DNA of 28,497 bases, taken from positions 1 through 28,497 of the forward strand of contig DFHY01000072.1 of the NCBI GenBank assembly GCA_002371345.1. The letters run 5' to 3'. Origin of the DNA: Lachnospiraceae bacterium UBA3711. Lineage in GTDB: Bacteria; Bacillota; Clostridia; Lachnospirales; Lachnospiraceae. This document shows positions 7,040 to 14,955 of this stretch, one piece after another. Below the pieces are notes generated by a model. The model saw only the letters and a list, made by a program, of their open reading frames with translations, had not been told where the DNA came from and searched no databases. The translations under genes were made by a program, and so were the position numbers. Every line of letters starts with the position of its first letter. Positions within the stretch are counted from its first letter, which is position 1.

Positions 7040-8047
7040 ATGAAGAAACTTACTGTTATGGCACTCAGTGTCTGCGCTATGTCCATCGCTGCTTTTGGAA
7101 TGAGCGCTTCCGCGGCGACCAAGCTGAACCTGTCCGTTCCGGACGCGTCCTCTTCCTCAATCGGCGTAGCTGCCCAGGAGTTCGCGGATCAGCTCAATGA
7201 GAAGTCCGGCGGCGAGCTGGAAGTCAAGGTTTACTTCGACGGCTCCCTGTACGGCGGAGACGCTACCGCGGCTGTCACCACGATGCAGGACGGCGGACTT
7301 GACATGCTCTGCCTGGCTACCAGCTGGTATGCTTCCTTTGATGATTCCTTCAACGTCATCCAGATCCCGTATCTGTTCAAGAGTGTTGACGCTGAGCAGG
7401 CTTACCTGAACGACGAGGCTTCCAAGCCGATGTGGGACGCCGTCGAGGGCATGGGCGTTAAGTTCCTGGCTGCATGGACACGTTCCTTCCGTATGACGAC
7501 CAACAACATCCGTCCGATCACGAAGCCGGAAGACTTCGAGGGCATCAAGCTCCGCACACCCGGCAACCAGATCTATCAGGTATTCTTCGGCGACGGCTGC
7601 GGCGCGAATGTCACCCCGATGAGCTTCTCAGAGGTTTACACCGCTCTTCAGACCAACACCATCGACGGCCAGGAGAATCCGGCTGACGTTCCGTTCTCCT
7701 CCAGCTTCTATGAGGTTCAGAAGTACATCTCAGCCACCAACCACATCGGTGAGGCGTGGGTTGTCGGCATGAACCCGGATAAGTTCGATTCTCTCAGCGA
7801 GGATATGCAGAAGCTGGTCCTTGACACCGCTCAGGAGATGCAGCAGTGGAAGAAGGACTACGATGAGGCTACCGATCAGGAAGACATCGACTTCATGGTC
7901 GAGAAAGGCATGGAGTACAACGAGCTGGACGAGGAAGGCTTCGCGGCATTCCAGGAAGTTTCCAAGTCTCTGTATCCGAAGTTCCAGGAGATCGTCAACA
8001 ATCCTGAGCTGTGGGATGCGACCATCGCATTTGCCGAGGCGAACTGA
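7040..8047 (+). CDS. dctP: TRAP transporter substrate-binding protein, DctP family
   Basis: This is the extracytoplasmic solute receptor of a TRAP transporter, which captures the substrate and delivers it to the DctQM membrane complex. The 335 residues start with a signal peptide (KK, a hydrophobic stretch 5-20, and a likely cleavage after ASA at 25). Family features are GGDATAAVTTMQDGGLDM, the PYLF motif, GIKLRTPGNQIYQ with Arg162 (the DctP arginine that normally grips a carboxylate), and PMSFSEVYTALQTNTIDGQENP. The conserved arginine favours a carboxylated ligand such as a sugar acid. I see no convincing lipobox: the only Cys in the signal region is in LSVC. The ribosome-binding site GGAGG (7028-7032) is seven bases from ATG 7040. 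A strong hairpin separates it from dctQ. Confidence 0.93.
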   Translation: MKKLTVMALSVCAMSIAAFGMSASAATKLNLSVPDASSSSIGVAAQEFADQLNEKSGGELEVKVYFDGSLYGGDATAAVTTMQDGGLDMLCLATSWYASFDDSFNVIQIPYLFKSVDAEQAYLNDEASKPMWDAVEGMGVKFLAAWTRSFRMTTNNIRPITKPEDFEGIKLRTPGNQIYQVFFGDGCGANVTPMSFSEVYTALQTNTIDGQENPADVPFSSSFYEVQKYISATNHIGEAWVVGMNPDKFDSLSEDMQKLVLDTAQEMQQWKKDYDEATDQEDIDFMVEKGMEYNELDEEGFAAFQEVSKSLYPKFQEIVNNPELWDATIAFAEAN

Positions 8048-8125
8048 TAAGGTTCGGAGCGTGTAAGAACGCAGTGACAGACGCATGAATCATGCGGCGT
8101 CACCGGTACCTCAGAATGTATGACA

Positions 8126-8155
8126 GAGGGGCGGCGCCATAAAGCGCCGTCCCTC
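8126..8155 (+). terminator. Intercistronic hairpin between dctP and dctQ
   Basis: GAGGGGCGGCGC (8126-8137) pairs with GCGCCGTCCCTC (8144-8155) over 12 positions with one G-T pair and a six-base loop. Only a weak T-rich tail follows (ATATTATCT). It probably acts as a partial terminator or 3' stabiliser, so that more binding protein than membrane subunit is made. This is a known arrangement for binding-protein transport operons. Confidence 0.55.
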
Positions 8156-8205
8156 ATATTATCTAAAATGTACCCCGATTTGACAGGAGAGAGGGTGATG
8201 AACAG

Positions 8206-8814
8206 ATGAACAAGAAGGAAAACAATTCTCCGATCAGGAAGCTGTTCGGAGCGGCGGAGAAGATCGAGCTGGCACTGGGCGGCATCTGCCTTGCCACCCT
8301 GTTTGTTGTAGTTCTGATCGGTATCGCCAGCCGTCTGATTAATATCAATGCGGCATGGTATGAGGAGACCACCCGTGTGTTCTTCCTCTGGATGATGTGG
8401 ATCGGTGTTGGAGCCGGCTTCAACCACAGTGAGTCTTCACGTGTGACAGTGCTCGTCAAGGCACTGCCCTCAGCGGTTCAGAAGATCTGTTTTGTACTTT
8501 ACTACGTAGTATGCTTCGCTCTGTTCGGGATCATTATCTACTACGGATTCCGCTCCGCGATGCAGCAGGCGCAGATGGGAGAGATGGGCTCGGCCCTGAG
8601 AATCCCGATGTGGCTTGTCGGAATTGCTGTTCCTATCGGAGGTATATTCGGCCTGATCGGAACACTCAATACACTGCTGTTTGAGAACTGGAGACTGAAG
8701 ACCTCGGCTGAGGAGATCGAGATGGAAGAGCTGGCGATGCAGACCAAGGAGCAGATCGCCAAAGAGCTTGAAGAAGAGATTGCTGGGGAAGAGGCAGAGG
8801 GGAGGATCGAATGA
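8206..8814 (+). CDS. dctQ: TRAP transporter small membrane subunit, DctQ family
   Basis: This small integral-membrane subunit pairs with DctM and is required for Na+-coupled TRAP uptake. The 202 residues contain four predicted membrane helices (roughly 25-47, 60-78, 100-125 and 140-160) and the typical DctQ segment EETTRVFFLWMMWIGVGAGF after the first helix. The C-terminus is a long acidic tail (EEIEMEELAMQ...EEEIAGEEAEG). The ATG at 8206 follows GGAGAGAGGG; an ATG at 8198 opens only a three-codon frame. The stop overlaps the start of dctM in ATGA (8811-8814), so the two are translationally coupled. Confidence 0.9.
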   Translation: MNKKENNSPIRKLFGAAEKIELALGGICLATLFVVVLIGIASRLININAAWYEETTRVFFLWMMWIGVGAGFNHSESSRVTVLVKALPSAVQKICFVLYYVVCFALFGIIIYYGFRSAMQQAQMGEMGSALRIPMWLVGIAVPIGGIFGLIGTLNTLLFENWRLKTSAEEIEMEELAMQTKEQIAKELEEEIAGEEAEGRIE

Positions 8815-10091
8815 GTATATTTATCTTAGTCGTATTTATGATCCTGATGCTGCTCGGCGTCCCTGTCGCGGTGTCGCTCGGCGCGGCCAGTATCGGCGCG
8901 ATCCTGGTCTACGATACATCGACGATCGCATCGGCCGTCAAGCTTATGTATTCCTCGATGAACAGTTTCACGATGGTTGCGGTTCCGCTGTTTTTCCTGG
9001 CCGGTGTGCTCATGGAGAAGGGCGGAGTAGCCCAGAAGATCTTCGACTTCTGCGAAGACATCGTCGGATGGATCGCCGGCGGTCTTGGACACGTGAACAT
9101 TCTTACCAGTATTCTGTTCGCCGGCATGAGCGGATCCTCGGTTGCTGACGTGGCATCCATCGGTGCCCTGTGCGCGAACGCCATGATGCGTTCCGGGTAT
9201 CCGGCGCCATATGCCTGGGGTACGACCCTGGCCAGTTCCATGCTTGCTACCGTCATCCCGCCATCTATCCTGATGGTCGTCGCGGCTTCCGTCGCGCAGG
9301 TGTCCATGGGCAAGGCACTCTTTGCGGGAATTATTCCCGGAGTCGTGCTCGGCATAATCATGATGGTATACAACTACATCTACTGCAAGCGTCATAAGAT
9401 CGGTCATGTTATCCCGTTCAACGGCAAGAAGCTGGGAAGAAGCTTCCTATCATCACTTCCGGCTCTGCTGGTTCCGGTTATCCTGCTTGGCGGAATGTAT
9501 ACCGGTTACTTTACCTCTACCGAGGCGGCCGCCATCTGCGTGCTCTACACCCTGATAGTTTCCATGTTTATCTACAGGAAGCTGAAGGTGAAGGAGCTTC
9601 CGGATATCTTCATGCAGGTTGCCAAGAATACGGGTACGGTCCTGTTCGTCGCTATCACGGCGAAGCCGGCCGGACAGCTGTTCACTCTTGACGGCTTCCC
9701 GGAGCAGGTTTCAAGGGCTATCACCGGTATATCGTCCAACGCTATAGTGGTTATGCTTCTGATCTTCCTGCTGCTGACCGTTATCGGCATGTTCATGGAC
9801 GCTACGGCTGCCATCTACATCTTCATGCCGATCCTGCTTCCGACGGCAACGTCAGTCGGCGTCGACCCGCTGTTCTTTGTGGTGTTCATGGTTATCGCTC
9901 TCGCGTTCGGCCTGATCACACCGCCTGTCGGAGTGTGCCTGTACGCGGCTATCAACGTGTCGGGACTCTCGATGGAGAAGATTACCAAGGGCCTGGTTCC
10001 GTGGCTGATACTGCTGTTTGTCGGCCTGCTGATATTCATCCTGTTCCCGCAGCTGGTAACAGGGCCGATAAGTGTAATATTCCCGGCATAA
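8811..10091 (+). CDS. dctM: TRAP transporter large permease subunit, DctM family
   Basis: This is the transport-catalysing subunit of the TRAP system, driving substrate import with a sodium gradient. The 426 residues are almost entirely hydrophobic, with about 12 membrane segments. DctM signatures include LGVPVAVSLG, MNSFTMVAVPLFFLAGVLMEKGGVA, GMSGSSVADVASIGALCANAMMRSGYP, SSMLATVIPPSILMVV, MYTGYFTSTEAAAICVLYTL and AFGLITPPVGVCLYAA. It overlaps dctQ by four bases (ATGA). The gap before the next gene holds a GCCGCC-CCCAAA-GGCGGC hairpin (10105-10122) that is not followed by T residues. Confidence 0.96.
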   Translation: MSIFILVVFMILMLLGVPVAVSLGAASIGAILVYDTSTIASAVKLMYSSMNSFTMVAVPLFFLAGVLMEKGGVAQKIFDFCEDIVGWIAGGLGHVNILTSILFAGMSGSSVADVASIGALCANAMMRSGYPAPYAWGTTLASSMLATVIPPSILMVVAASVAQVSMGKALFAGIIPGVVLGIIMMVYNYIYCKRHKIGHVIPFNGKKLGRSFLSSLPALLVPVILLGGMYTGYFTSTEAAAICVLYTLIVSMFIYRKLKVKELPDIFMQVAKNTGTVLFVAITAKPAGQLFTLDGFPEQVSRAITGISSNAIVVMLLIFLLLTVIGMFMDATAAIYIFMPILLPTATSVGVDPLFFVVFMVIALAFGLITPPVGVCLYAAINVSGLSMEKITKGLVPWLILLFVGLLIFILFPQLVTGPISVIFPA

Positions 10092-10137
10092 CAGTCGGAG
10101 CGGTGCCGCCCCCAAAGGCGGCGGAATGGAGATTGAT

Positions 10138-10947
10138 ATGAAGATCGGATGCTGCCTGAACATGGTTTCAGAGAGACCGGACGGTACCGGTATAGAGCAT
10201 ATCGAGAAGCTCGCTGAACTCGGATATGACTATGTGGAGCTTCCTACCGCGCAGATGATAGCTCTTGACAGTTCGGATTTCAATGCACTGAAGAGCAGAC
10301 TGTCAGCTTCGGGGATTCCATGTGAGACGAGCAATAATCTGTTCCCGGTATCCATGAGGCTGACGGGACCTGACGCCGATATGGACGGCATAGTATCTTA
10401 CGCCGGAAAAGCTTTCGCGATGGATGAGGAGCTTGGAGTAAGAACCATAGTGTTCGGAAGCGGACCTGCGAAAAATGTGCCTGAGGGATTCCCGATAGAA
10501 AAGGGATTTGATCAGGTAGTCCAGATCTGCAGGCATATCGGCCCGATAGCGGCTGAGCACGGCATCACCATCGTGATAGAGCCGCTGCGCAGGGAGGAGT
10601 GCAATCTTATCAATTCCTTCGCGGAGGGGGTTGAGCTTGCGAAGGCCGCTGATGTGGAAAATGTGAAGGTGCTCGTAGACCTGTATCACATGACGGTCGA
10701 ACATGAGCCGGTGAGCAATATTGCCCGCGACGGAAAAGAGTTTCTCAGGCATGTGCATTTTGCCAATCCGAACGGCCGGGTGTACCCGGTGTCGGCGGAT
10801 GAGGCGCCCTACGCGCCGTTTGTGGAAGCTTTAAAGAAGGCGGAATATGACCTGCGCGTCAGCTGTGAGGCTTTTGCCCCGAATGGATTCGATGCTGATG
10901 CCGCGAAGGCAATTAAGTGTTTCAAAGAGTTGTTTGGCGGTGCCTGA
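10138..10947 (+). CDS. Sugar (phosphate) isomerase/epimerase, AP endonuclease 2-type TIM barrel
   Basis: This 269-residue protein belongs to the xylose-isomerase-like TIM-barrel superfamily that includes D-tagatose/allulose 3-epimerases, hydroxypyruvate isomerase and OtnI-type isomerases. A full metal site is visible: Glu148 in VIEPLRREECN, Asp181 in VLVDLYHMTVE, His207 in RHVHFANPNGR and Glu244 in VSCEAF. The E-D-H-E pattern and the downstream arginine fit ketose 3-epimerases and hydroxypyruvate or oxo-tetronate isomerases equally well. ATG 10138 is preferred over ATG 10126 because GGAG (10128-10131) is six bases upstream. It sits between the transporter and the kinase, so it probably isomerises the imported or oxidised sugar before phosphorylation. 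Confidence 0.8.
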   Translation: MKIGCCLNMVSERPDGTGIEHIEKLAELGYDYVELPTAQMIALDSSDFNALKSRLSASGIPCETSNNLFPVSMRLTGPDADMDGIVSYAGKAFAMDEELGVRTIVFGSGPAKNVPEGFPIEKGFDQVVQICRHIGPIAAEHGITIVIEPLRREECNLINSFAEGVELAKAADVENVKVLVDLYHMTVEHEPVSNIARDGKEFLRHVHFANPNGRVYPVSADEAPYAPFVEALKKAEYDLRVSCEAFAPNGFDADAAKAIKCFKELFGGA

Positions 10948-11054
10948 AACTGAGTCGGACTTGACCGGCATGCCATGGCGGAGTGCCGGTTGCTGTGCAG
11001 CGCTGATCGCGCGGGCGGGCAGCCGGCATATATCTTTAATGGGGGGGGTAACGG

Positions 11055-12002
11055 ATGATGGGTGCGCTTCTGAGTGCCGGGCGTGAAGGCGGCGGGTTGT
11101 CGGCGCCGGCTATGACAATCATCGCCATGCTTCTTCTTATGCTCCCGTATCTTATCAAGCGTTATACAGGGAAGTCCGTCACTGATCTGTTTCGTCTCTC
11201 GGTGATTCTCGGAGCGTTTGAGAAACTGGCGGACAAACTGCGCGCCAGGGTGCCGGGCGGCGGAGTTCTGCTTAGGAAGGCTGGCATTCAGGACGATGGA
11301 AAGAATTCCGGAAAAGGAACAAAGAGCAGGACTGCCGGAAAAGATGCTGCCGGCGGCGGCCCGGAGGATGCCGGCGGAGAAGCGCAAGATGTAAGCGGTA
11401 AGGACACTGCCGGCGGAGAAGCTTCCGGTGACAGTCCTGACAAGGTGAAAGAGGAGTTCCGCAGCCGGACAAGGGAGAAGCGCAGAGCCGGAAATATGCA
11501 GAATGATTACCTGCAGGCGATAGCGCGGATATTCAACTTCGCCAGGAAGAAGAGACTCTTCGTGATTGTCCCTGCAAATATTCAGCATGGAGGCAGGATA
11601 TCCGACCTCGCCGCGATATTTGTGACGAAGTCACGCGCTGTCGGAGTCGCCGCCTACAGCTTCGACGGGAAGATCATCTGCCGGAGGGACGGCGGCGCCT
11701 GGATGAGAGAGACGGATGACGGCGAGGAGCAGATAGGCTGCCTGTGTACGGAGACATCCGCGCAGGACGGCATCGTAAGGGATGCTCTGAACGTGAGCGG
11801 GCTCGGGGGTATTCCCTATGAGACGGTGATGCTCTTTACAAGCAGTCAGGCTGAGCTTGCCGGAGACAGGCCGGGGAATGCTTTCGGCACGGAAGAACTC
11901 TTCAAGTGGCTGGAAACCAAACAGGACCTTGAGGACGGCTCTCTGGATCCGAAGGAGACAGGGAAAAGAATAGCTGCTCTTAAGGCCTCAAAACGCCGGT
12001 GA
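11055..12002 (+). CDS. Membrane-anchored protein with degenerate NERD-like (nuclease-related) domain
   Basis: This gene is not recognised with certainty. The 315-residue product has one hydrophobic helix near the N-terminus (about 17-37, PAMTIIAMLLLMLPYLI), then a basic region. A low-complexity linker rich in Gly, Lys, Asp and Glu (about 75-140) leads to a folded C-terminal domain. That domain (about 155-275) follows the NERD pattern: LFVIVPANI, GGRISDLAAIFVTKSRAVGV, a turn with DGKI, a tryptophan (GGAWMRE) and YETVMLFTSSQAEL. The catalytic E-x-K of NERD nucleases is absent, since the matching positions read GVAAYS. It is therefore probably a non-nucleolytic relative. The ribosome-binding region is a run of eight G (11041-11048). 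It ends 20 bases before the kinase start and is surely co-transcribed with sugar genes. Its role is unknown. Confidence 0.6.
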   Translation: MMGALLSAGREGGGLSAPAMTIIAMLLLMLPYLIKRYTGKSVTDLFRLSVILGAFEKLADKLRARVPGGGVLLRKAGIQDDGKNSGKGTKSRTAGKDAAGGGPEDAGGEAQDVSGKDTAGGEASGDSPDKVKEEFRSRTREKRRAGNMQNDYLQAIARIFNFARKKRLFVIVPANIQHGGRISDLAAIFVTKSRAVGVAAYSFDGKIICRRDGGAWMRETDDGEEQIGCLCTETSAQDGIVRDALNVSGLGGIPYETVMLFTSSQAELAGDRPGNAFGTEELFKWLETKQDLEDGSLDPKETGKRIAALKASKRR

Positions 12003-12022
12003 GCGGAGAACTGGAGATAAGC

Positions 12023-13546
12023 ATGAAAAAATACTTACTTGGGCTTGATGTCGGCACCAGCAGTCTTAAGACTTCCATAATCGACGAAGAAGGCCATGTG
12101 GTCAGCAAGAGCGCGAGGGGTTATGAACCGATGTCGCTGCATCCGGGATGGCAGGAGATCAGCGCGGACAGCATCTGGGCGGCTGTGATCTGGAACCTGA
12201 AGAAGATGCTCGGCGACGGTGTAGTGAATCCCGCTCAGATCGCGGGGATAGGAATATCATGCCTCTGCCCTGGGCTTGTGGCGCTCGGCACGGACGGGAC
12301 GGTACTTCATGATCCTATCATCTACTCTGACCGCAGAAGTATGGAGGAGGCAGAGTCGATCAAGCAGGCTGTAGGCGAGGAGCACCTGTTTTTTATCACG
12401 GCGAACCGCTGCATGTCCGGAGCGATGTCCGGAACCAGCATGCTGTGGATCAAAAACCATTGTCCCGATATCTATGAGAGGACGAGGTATTTCGGACATA
12501 TCAACACGATGCTTGGGGTGCGGCTTACCGGAAACTTCGCTATAGACAGGTCAAACGCCTCATATACTTCGATGTTTGAGACGAGAGGCAACCTTGAATG
12601 GAGCCGCGAGCTGGCGGAGAAGATCGGTATTGATTTTGAGAAGCTGCCGCCGCTTATGAACTCCGACGAGGTGCTTGGAGGCCTCTGCAATCCCGAGTTT
12701 ATCAGCCTTGGGATTCCGGCGGGCACGCCGGTCGTCATCGGAGGCGGTGATACGGCCTGCGCGTCGCTCGCGGCCGGGATAGTATCGAACGGTGACGTCT
12801 GCGAGTCTGTCGGCACTACCAATGTGCTGACGATCTGTGTGGATCAGCCGAACTTCAGTCCCAGCAACATCAACCGGTGCCATGTGGTACCGGGTACCTG
12901 GATCTATCAGGGAGCGATGTCCCACGCGGGCGGGTCTCTGCGCTGGTTCAGGGATGAGTTCTGCAATGACCTGGTCAACGCGGCAGGGGAACTTGAGGAG
13001 GCGGACTTTGACCTGATGACGAGGGCTGCCAGCATGTCCGCTCCCGGCGCGAACGGAGTGGTGTTCCTGCCTTACATGATGGGCGAGAGAAGTCCCGTAT
13101 GGGACAGCGAGGCCAGAGGCGTGTTCTTCGGAATGTCGCTTAATACGACGAGACGCGATCTGATCAGGGCTATCCTGGAGGCGGCAGCTTACGGCACCAG
13201 GCAGCTGAAGGAGATCGCGGAGGACCTGACAGGACTTCAGATCAGAAGATTCTCTTCATTAGGCGGAGGCGCCAGGAGCGAGGTATGGTCGCAGATCAAG
13301 GCGGACGCTATCGGAGTGGACATTGACGTGCTGGATGTGTCGGATATGGCCCCTGTCGGCGCGGCTCTGCTGGCCGGGGTAGGCGCGGGCTTGTACAAGG
13401 ACGCGGTGGAAGCTTCCTCGCATGTTGAGAAAAAGATATACAGGAAAGTGCGCTGCAATCACTCATATGACGTAGTATATGAGAAACGCTATAAGGCATA
13501 CACACAGCTGTATCCAAGACTGAAAGATCTGTATCAGTTTTGCTGA
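12023..13546 (+). CDS. FGGY family carbohydrate kinase (xylulokinase-like)
   Basis: It transfers phosphate from ATP to a sugar, most likely a ketose. The 507 residues show both FGGY halves: GLDVGTSSLKTSI (7-19) for phosphate binding, WQEISADSIW, and VVIGGGDTACASLAAG with the likely catalytic base Asp243. Further on are GERSPVWDSEARGVFFGMSLNTTR, typical of xylulokinase-type members, and the C-terminal signature GGGARSEVWSQIKADAIG. Start ATG 12023 follows GGAG by six bases; GTG 11999 would overlap the preceding stop and lacks a site. It is less like the AI-2 kinase LsrK, despite the LsrF-related aldolase nearby. It is the last gene of the operon. Xylulose, ribulose or another ketose are all possible substrates. 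Confidence 0.9.
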   Translation: MKKYLLGLDVGTSSLKTSIIDEEGHVVSKSARGYEPMSLHPGWQEISADSIWAAVIWNLKKMLGDGVVNPAQIAGIGISCLCPGLVALGTDGTVLHDPIIYSDRRSMEEAESIKQAVGEEHLFFITANRCMSGAMSGTSMLWIKNHCPDIYERTRYFGHINTMLGVRLTGNFAIDRSNASYTSMFETRGNLEWSRELAEKIGIDFEKLPPLMNSDEVLGGLCNPEFISLGIPAGTPVVIGGGDTACASLAAGIVSNGDVCESVGTTNVLTICVDQPNFSPSNINRCHVVPGTWIYQGAMSHAGGSLRWFRDEFCNDLVNAAGELEEADFDLMTRAASMSAPGANGVVFLPYMMGERSPVWDSEARGVFFGMSLNTTRRDLIRAILEAAAYGTRQLKEIAEDLTGLQIRRFSSLGGGARSEVWSQIKADAIGVDIDVLDVSDMAPVGAALLAGVGAGLYKDAVEASSHVEKKIYRKVRCNHSYDVVYEKRYKAYTQLYPRLKDLYQFC

Positions 13547-13654
13547 AATGGCCCTGATTCCGGGCGGATCTGCTGATGCCGCGGACGAAGGCGCAATAAC
13601 ACAATGGATCATTGCGTTTGATGTTATATTGAGCTGGTTAAGCCTCATATCCAT

Positions 13655-13669
13655 TGTAAAATATTTACA
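13655..13669. promoter_or_regulatory. Perfect TGTAAA-ATA-TTTACA palindrome (possible catabolite-control site)
   Basis: TGTAAA (13655-13660) and TTTACA (13664-13669) are perfect inverted arms around ATA. This resembles the variant CcpA sites (TGTAAA-TTTACA type) described in clostridia. It lies about 60 bases upstream of the -35 box of the dehydrogenase-aldolase promoter. The remainder of 13547-13704 is AT-rich and has no gene. It also holds inverted repeats ACAATGGAT (13601-13609) / ATCCATTGT (13649-13657) and CGCAAT/ATTGCG (13592-13597, 13611-13616). Confidence 0.4.
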
Positions 13670-13704
13670 TATTATACCTGAATGTATAGTGCAGAACTCA
13701 TAAT

Positions 13705-13757
13705 ATGAAAATATTTTTACACTATGTATTGAAATATATTTTCATTCATGCTATGGT
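13705..13757 (+). promoter_or_regulatory. Promoter and operator of the dehydrogenase-aldolase operon
   Basis: TTGAAA (13729-13734) and TATGGT (13752-13757) are 17 bases apart. A perfect 10-base inverted repeat ATGAAAATAT (13705-13714) / ATATTTTCAT (13736-13745) straddles the -35 box. Both the repeat and the -10 surroundings (ATGCTATGGTT) match the promoter at 5925-5975, which implies control by the same regulator. Confidence 0.7.
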
Positions 13758-13821
13758 TTAGACAGGTTAGTACAGATACCGGATGTAAGCATTTTAATCA
13801 TGCAGAAAGGAGCATGCAGAG

Positions 13822-14871
13822 ATGAAAGCGGTCATTCTTCACGGTCCCGAGAATTATCCAAATAACTATGAGGTGATGGAGATTGAGAAACCAACCATCG
13901 GAAGAAGAGAGATCCTGCTGAAGATGAAGGCGGCGGCGCTGTGCGGTACGGATAAGCGTATCTTTACCGGCGGAAAGACTAAGGGCGTGCGTCCTGATTC
14001 GGTTGTAGGACATGAGATCTGCGGACTGATCGAGGAGATCGGTGATGAGGTGGAAGGATTCTCCGTAGGCGATAAGGTCGCGATCGCGAATGTCATTCCG
14101 TGCGGCCACTGCTCGGCCTGCCTGAGCGGCAGAGAGAACGCCTGCCTGAACCGCAAGGCCATCGGGTATGAATTCAACGGCGGATTTGAAGAGTATATCA
14201 GGATTCCCGAGATCTGCATCGAGAGCGGAAATGTAGTGAAGCTTCCGGAGTCTGTAAGCTTCGCGGCCGGCGCTCTGATTGAGCCTCTGGCATGCTGCAT
14301 CAGAGGCCTTGTCAACACAGGAACGGGCTTCAACGATACAGTTCTTATTATCGGTGCCGGCCCCATCGGCCTTATGCACCTGCAGCTCTCACTGATTGCC
14401 GGCGCGCAGAAGGTTATTGTCAGCGAGCTGGATCCGGAGAAGAGGGAGCTCGCGAAGAAGCTCGGCGCATGCCGTGTCGTCGATTCCTCGAAGGAAGATC
14501 TTCACGCGATCGTTATGGAAGAGACGAAAGGGCTCGGCGTGGACCGCATAGTCATGGCGATCGGTGTGAACGCGCTTGTCGACTCCACATTCAAGCTCGC
14601 GAAGAAGGGCGGGACGGTCTGCCTGTTCGCAGGATTCCCGAAGGGCCGCATGAGCGAGTTCGATCCCAGTGTCATTCATTACAATGAGCTGAATATCACA
14701 GGCAGCACCGCTTACAAGAGAAGCGATTATCTGCAGGCGGCCGACATGGTTATCAACGGCAAGATTGACCTCGACGCTATCGTCTCCGCGAAATTCAGCC
14801 TGGATGACTTCAGGCAGGCTCTTGACCTGCACATGGCAGGAACCGCGCTGAAGGTCGTCATAGAGAATTAA
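13822..14871 (+). CDS. Zinc-dependent medium-chain alcohol/polyol dehydrogenase
   Basis: This is a cytosolic NAD(P)-dependent dehydrogenase of the sorbitol/threonine dehydrogenase type, 349 residues. Catalytic zinc ligands are Cys41 (LCGTD), His64-Glu65 (VVGHEICG) and Glu154 (ALIEPLACC). The structural zinc site has all four cysteines (94, 97, 100 and 108 in CGHCSACLSGRENAC). The Rossmann motif is GAGPIG (178-183), followed by an acidic residue at the end of the second strand (VSELDPEK), which suggests NAD(H). It likely oxidises a polyol to a ketose or reduces the reverse. AAAGGAG (13806-13812) is nine bases before ATG 13822. It heads a two-gene operon with the aldolase and shares its promoter design with the SDR operon. 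The substrate is unknown. Confidence 0.9.
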   Translation: MKAVILHGPENYPNNYEVMEIEKPTIGRREILLKMKAAALCGTDKRIFTGGKTKGVRPDSVVGHEICGLIEEIGDEVEGFSVGDKVAIANVIPCGHCSACLSGRENACLNRKAIGYEFNGGFEEYIRIPEICIESGNVVKLPESVSFAAGALIEPLACCIRGLVNTGTGFNDTVLIIGAGPIGLMHLQLSLIAGAQKVIVSELDPEKRELAKKLGACRVVDSSKEDLHAIVMEETKGLGVDRIVMAIGVNALVDSTFKLAKKGGTVCLFAGFPKGRMSEFDPSVIHYNELNITGSTAYKRSDYLQAADMVINGKIDLDAIVSAKFSLDDFRQALDLHMAGTALKVVIEN

Positions 14872-14955
14872 TAGTGCATGGAAGATGCGGAAAGCATCAC
14901 ATAAGAGTAAGAAGTTAAGCGGTAAAACTCATTTCAAAGAAAGGAAGAAAAAACA

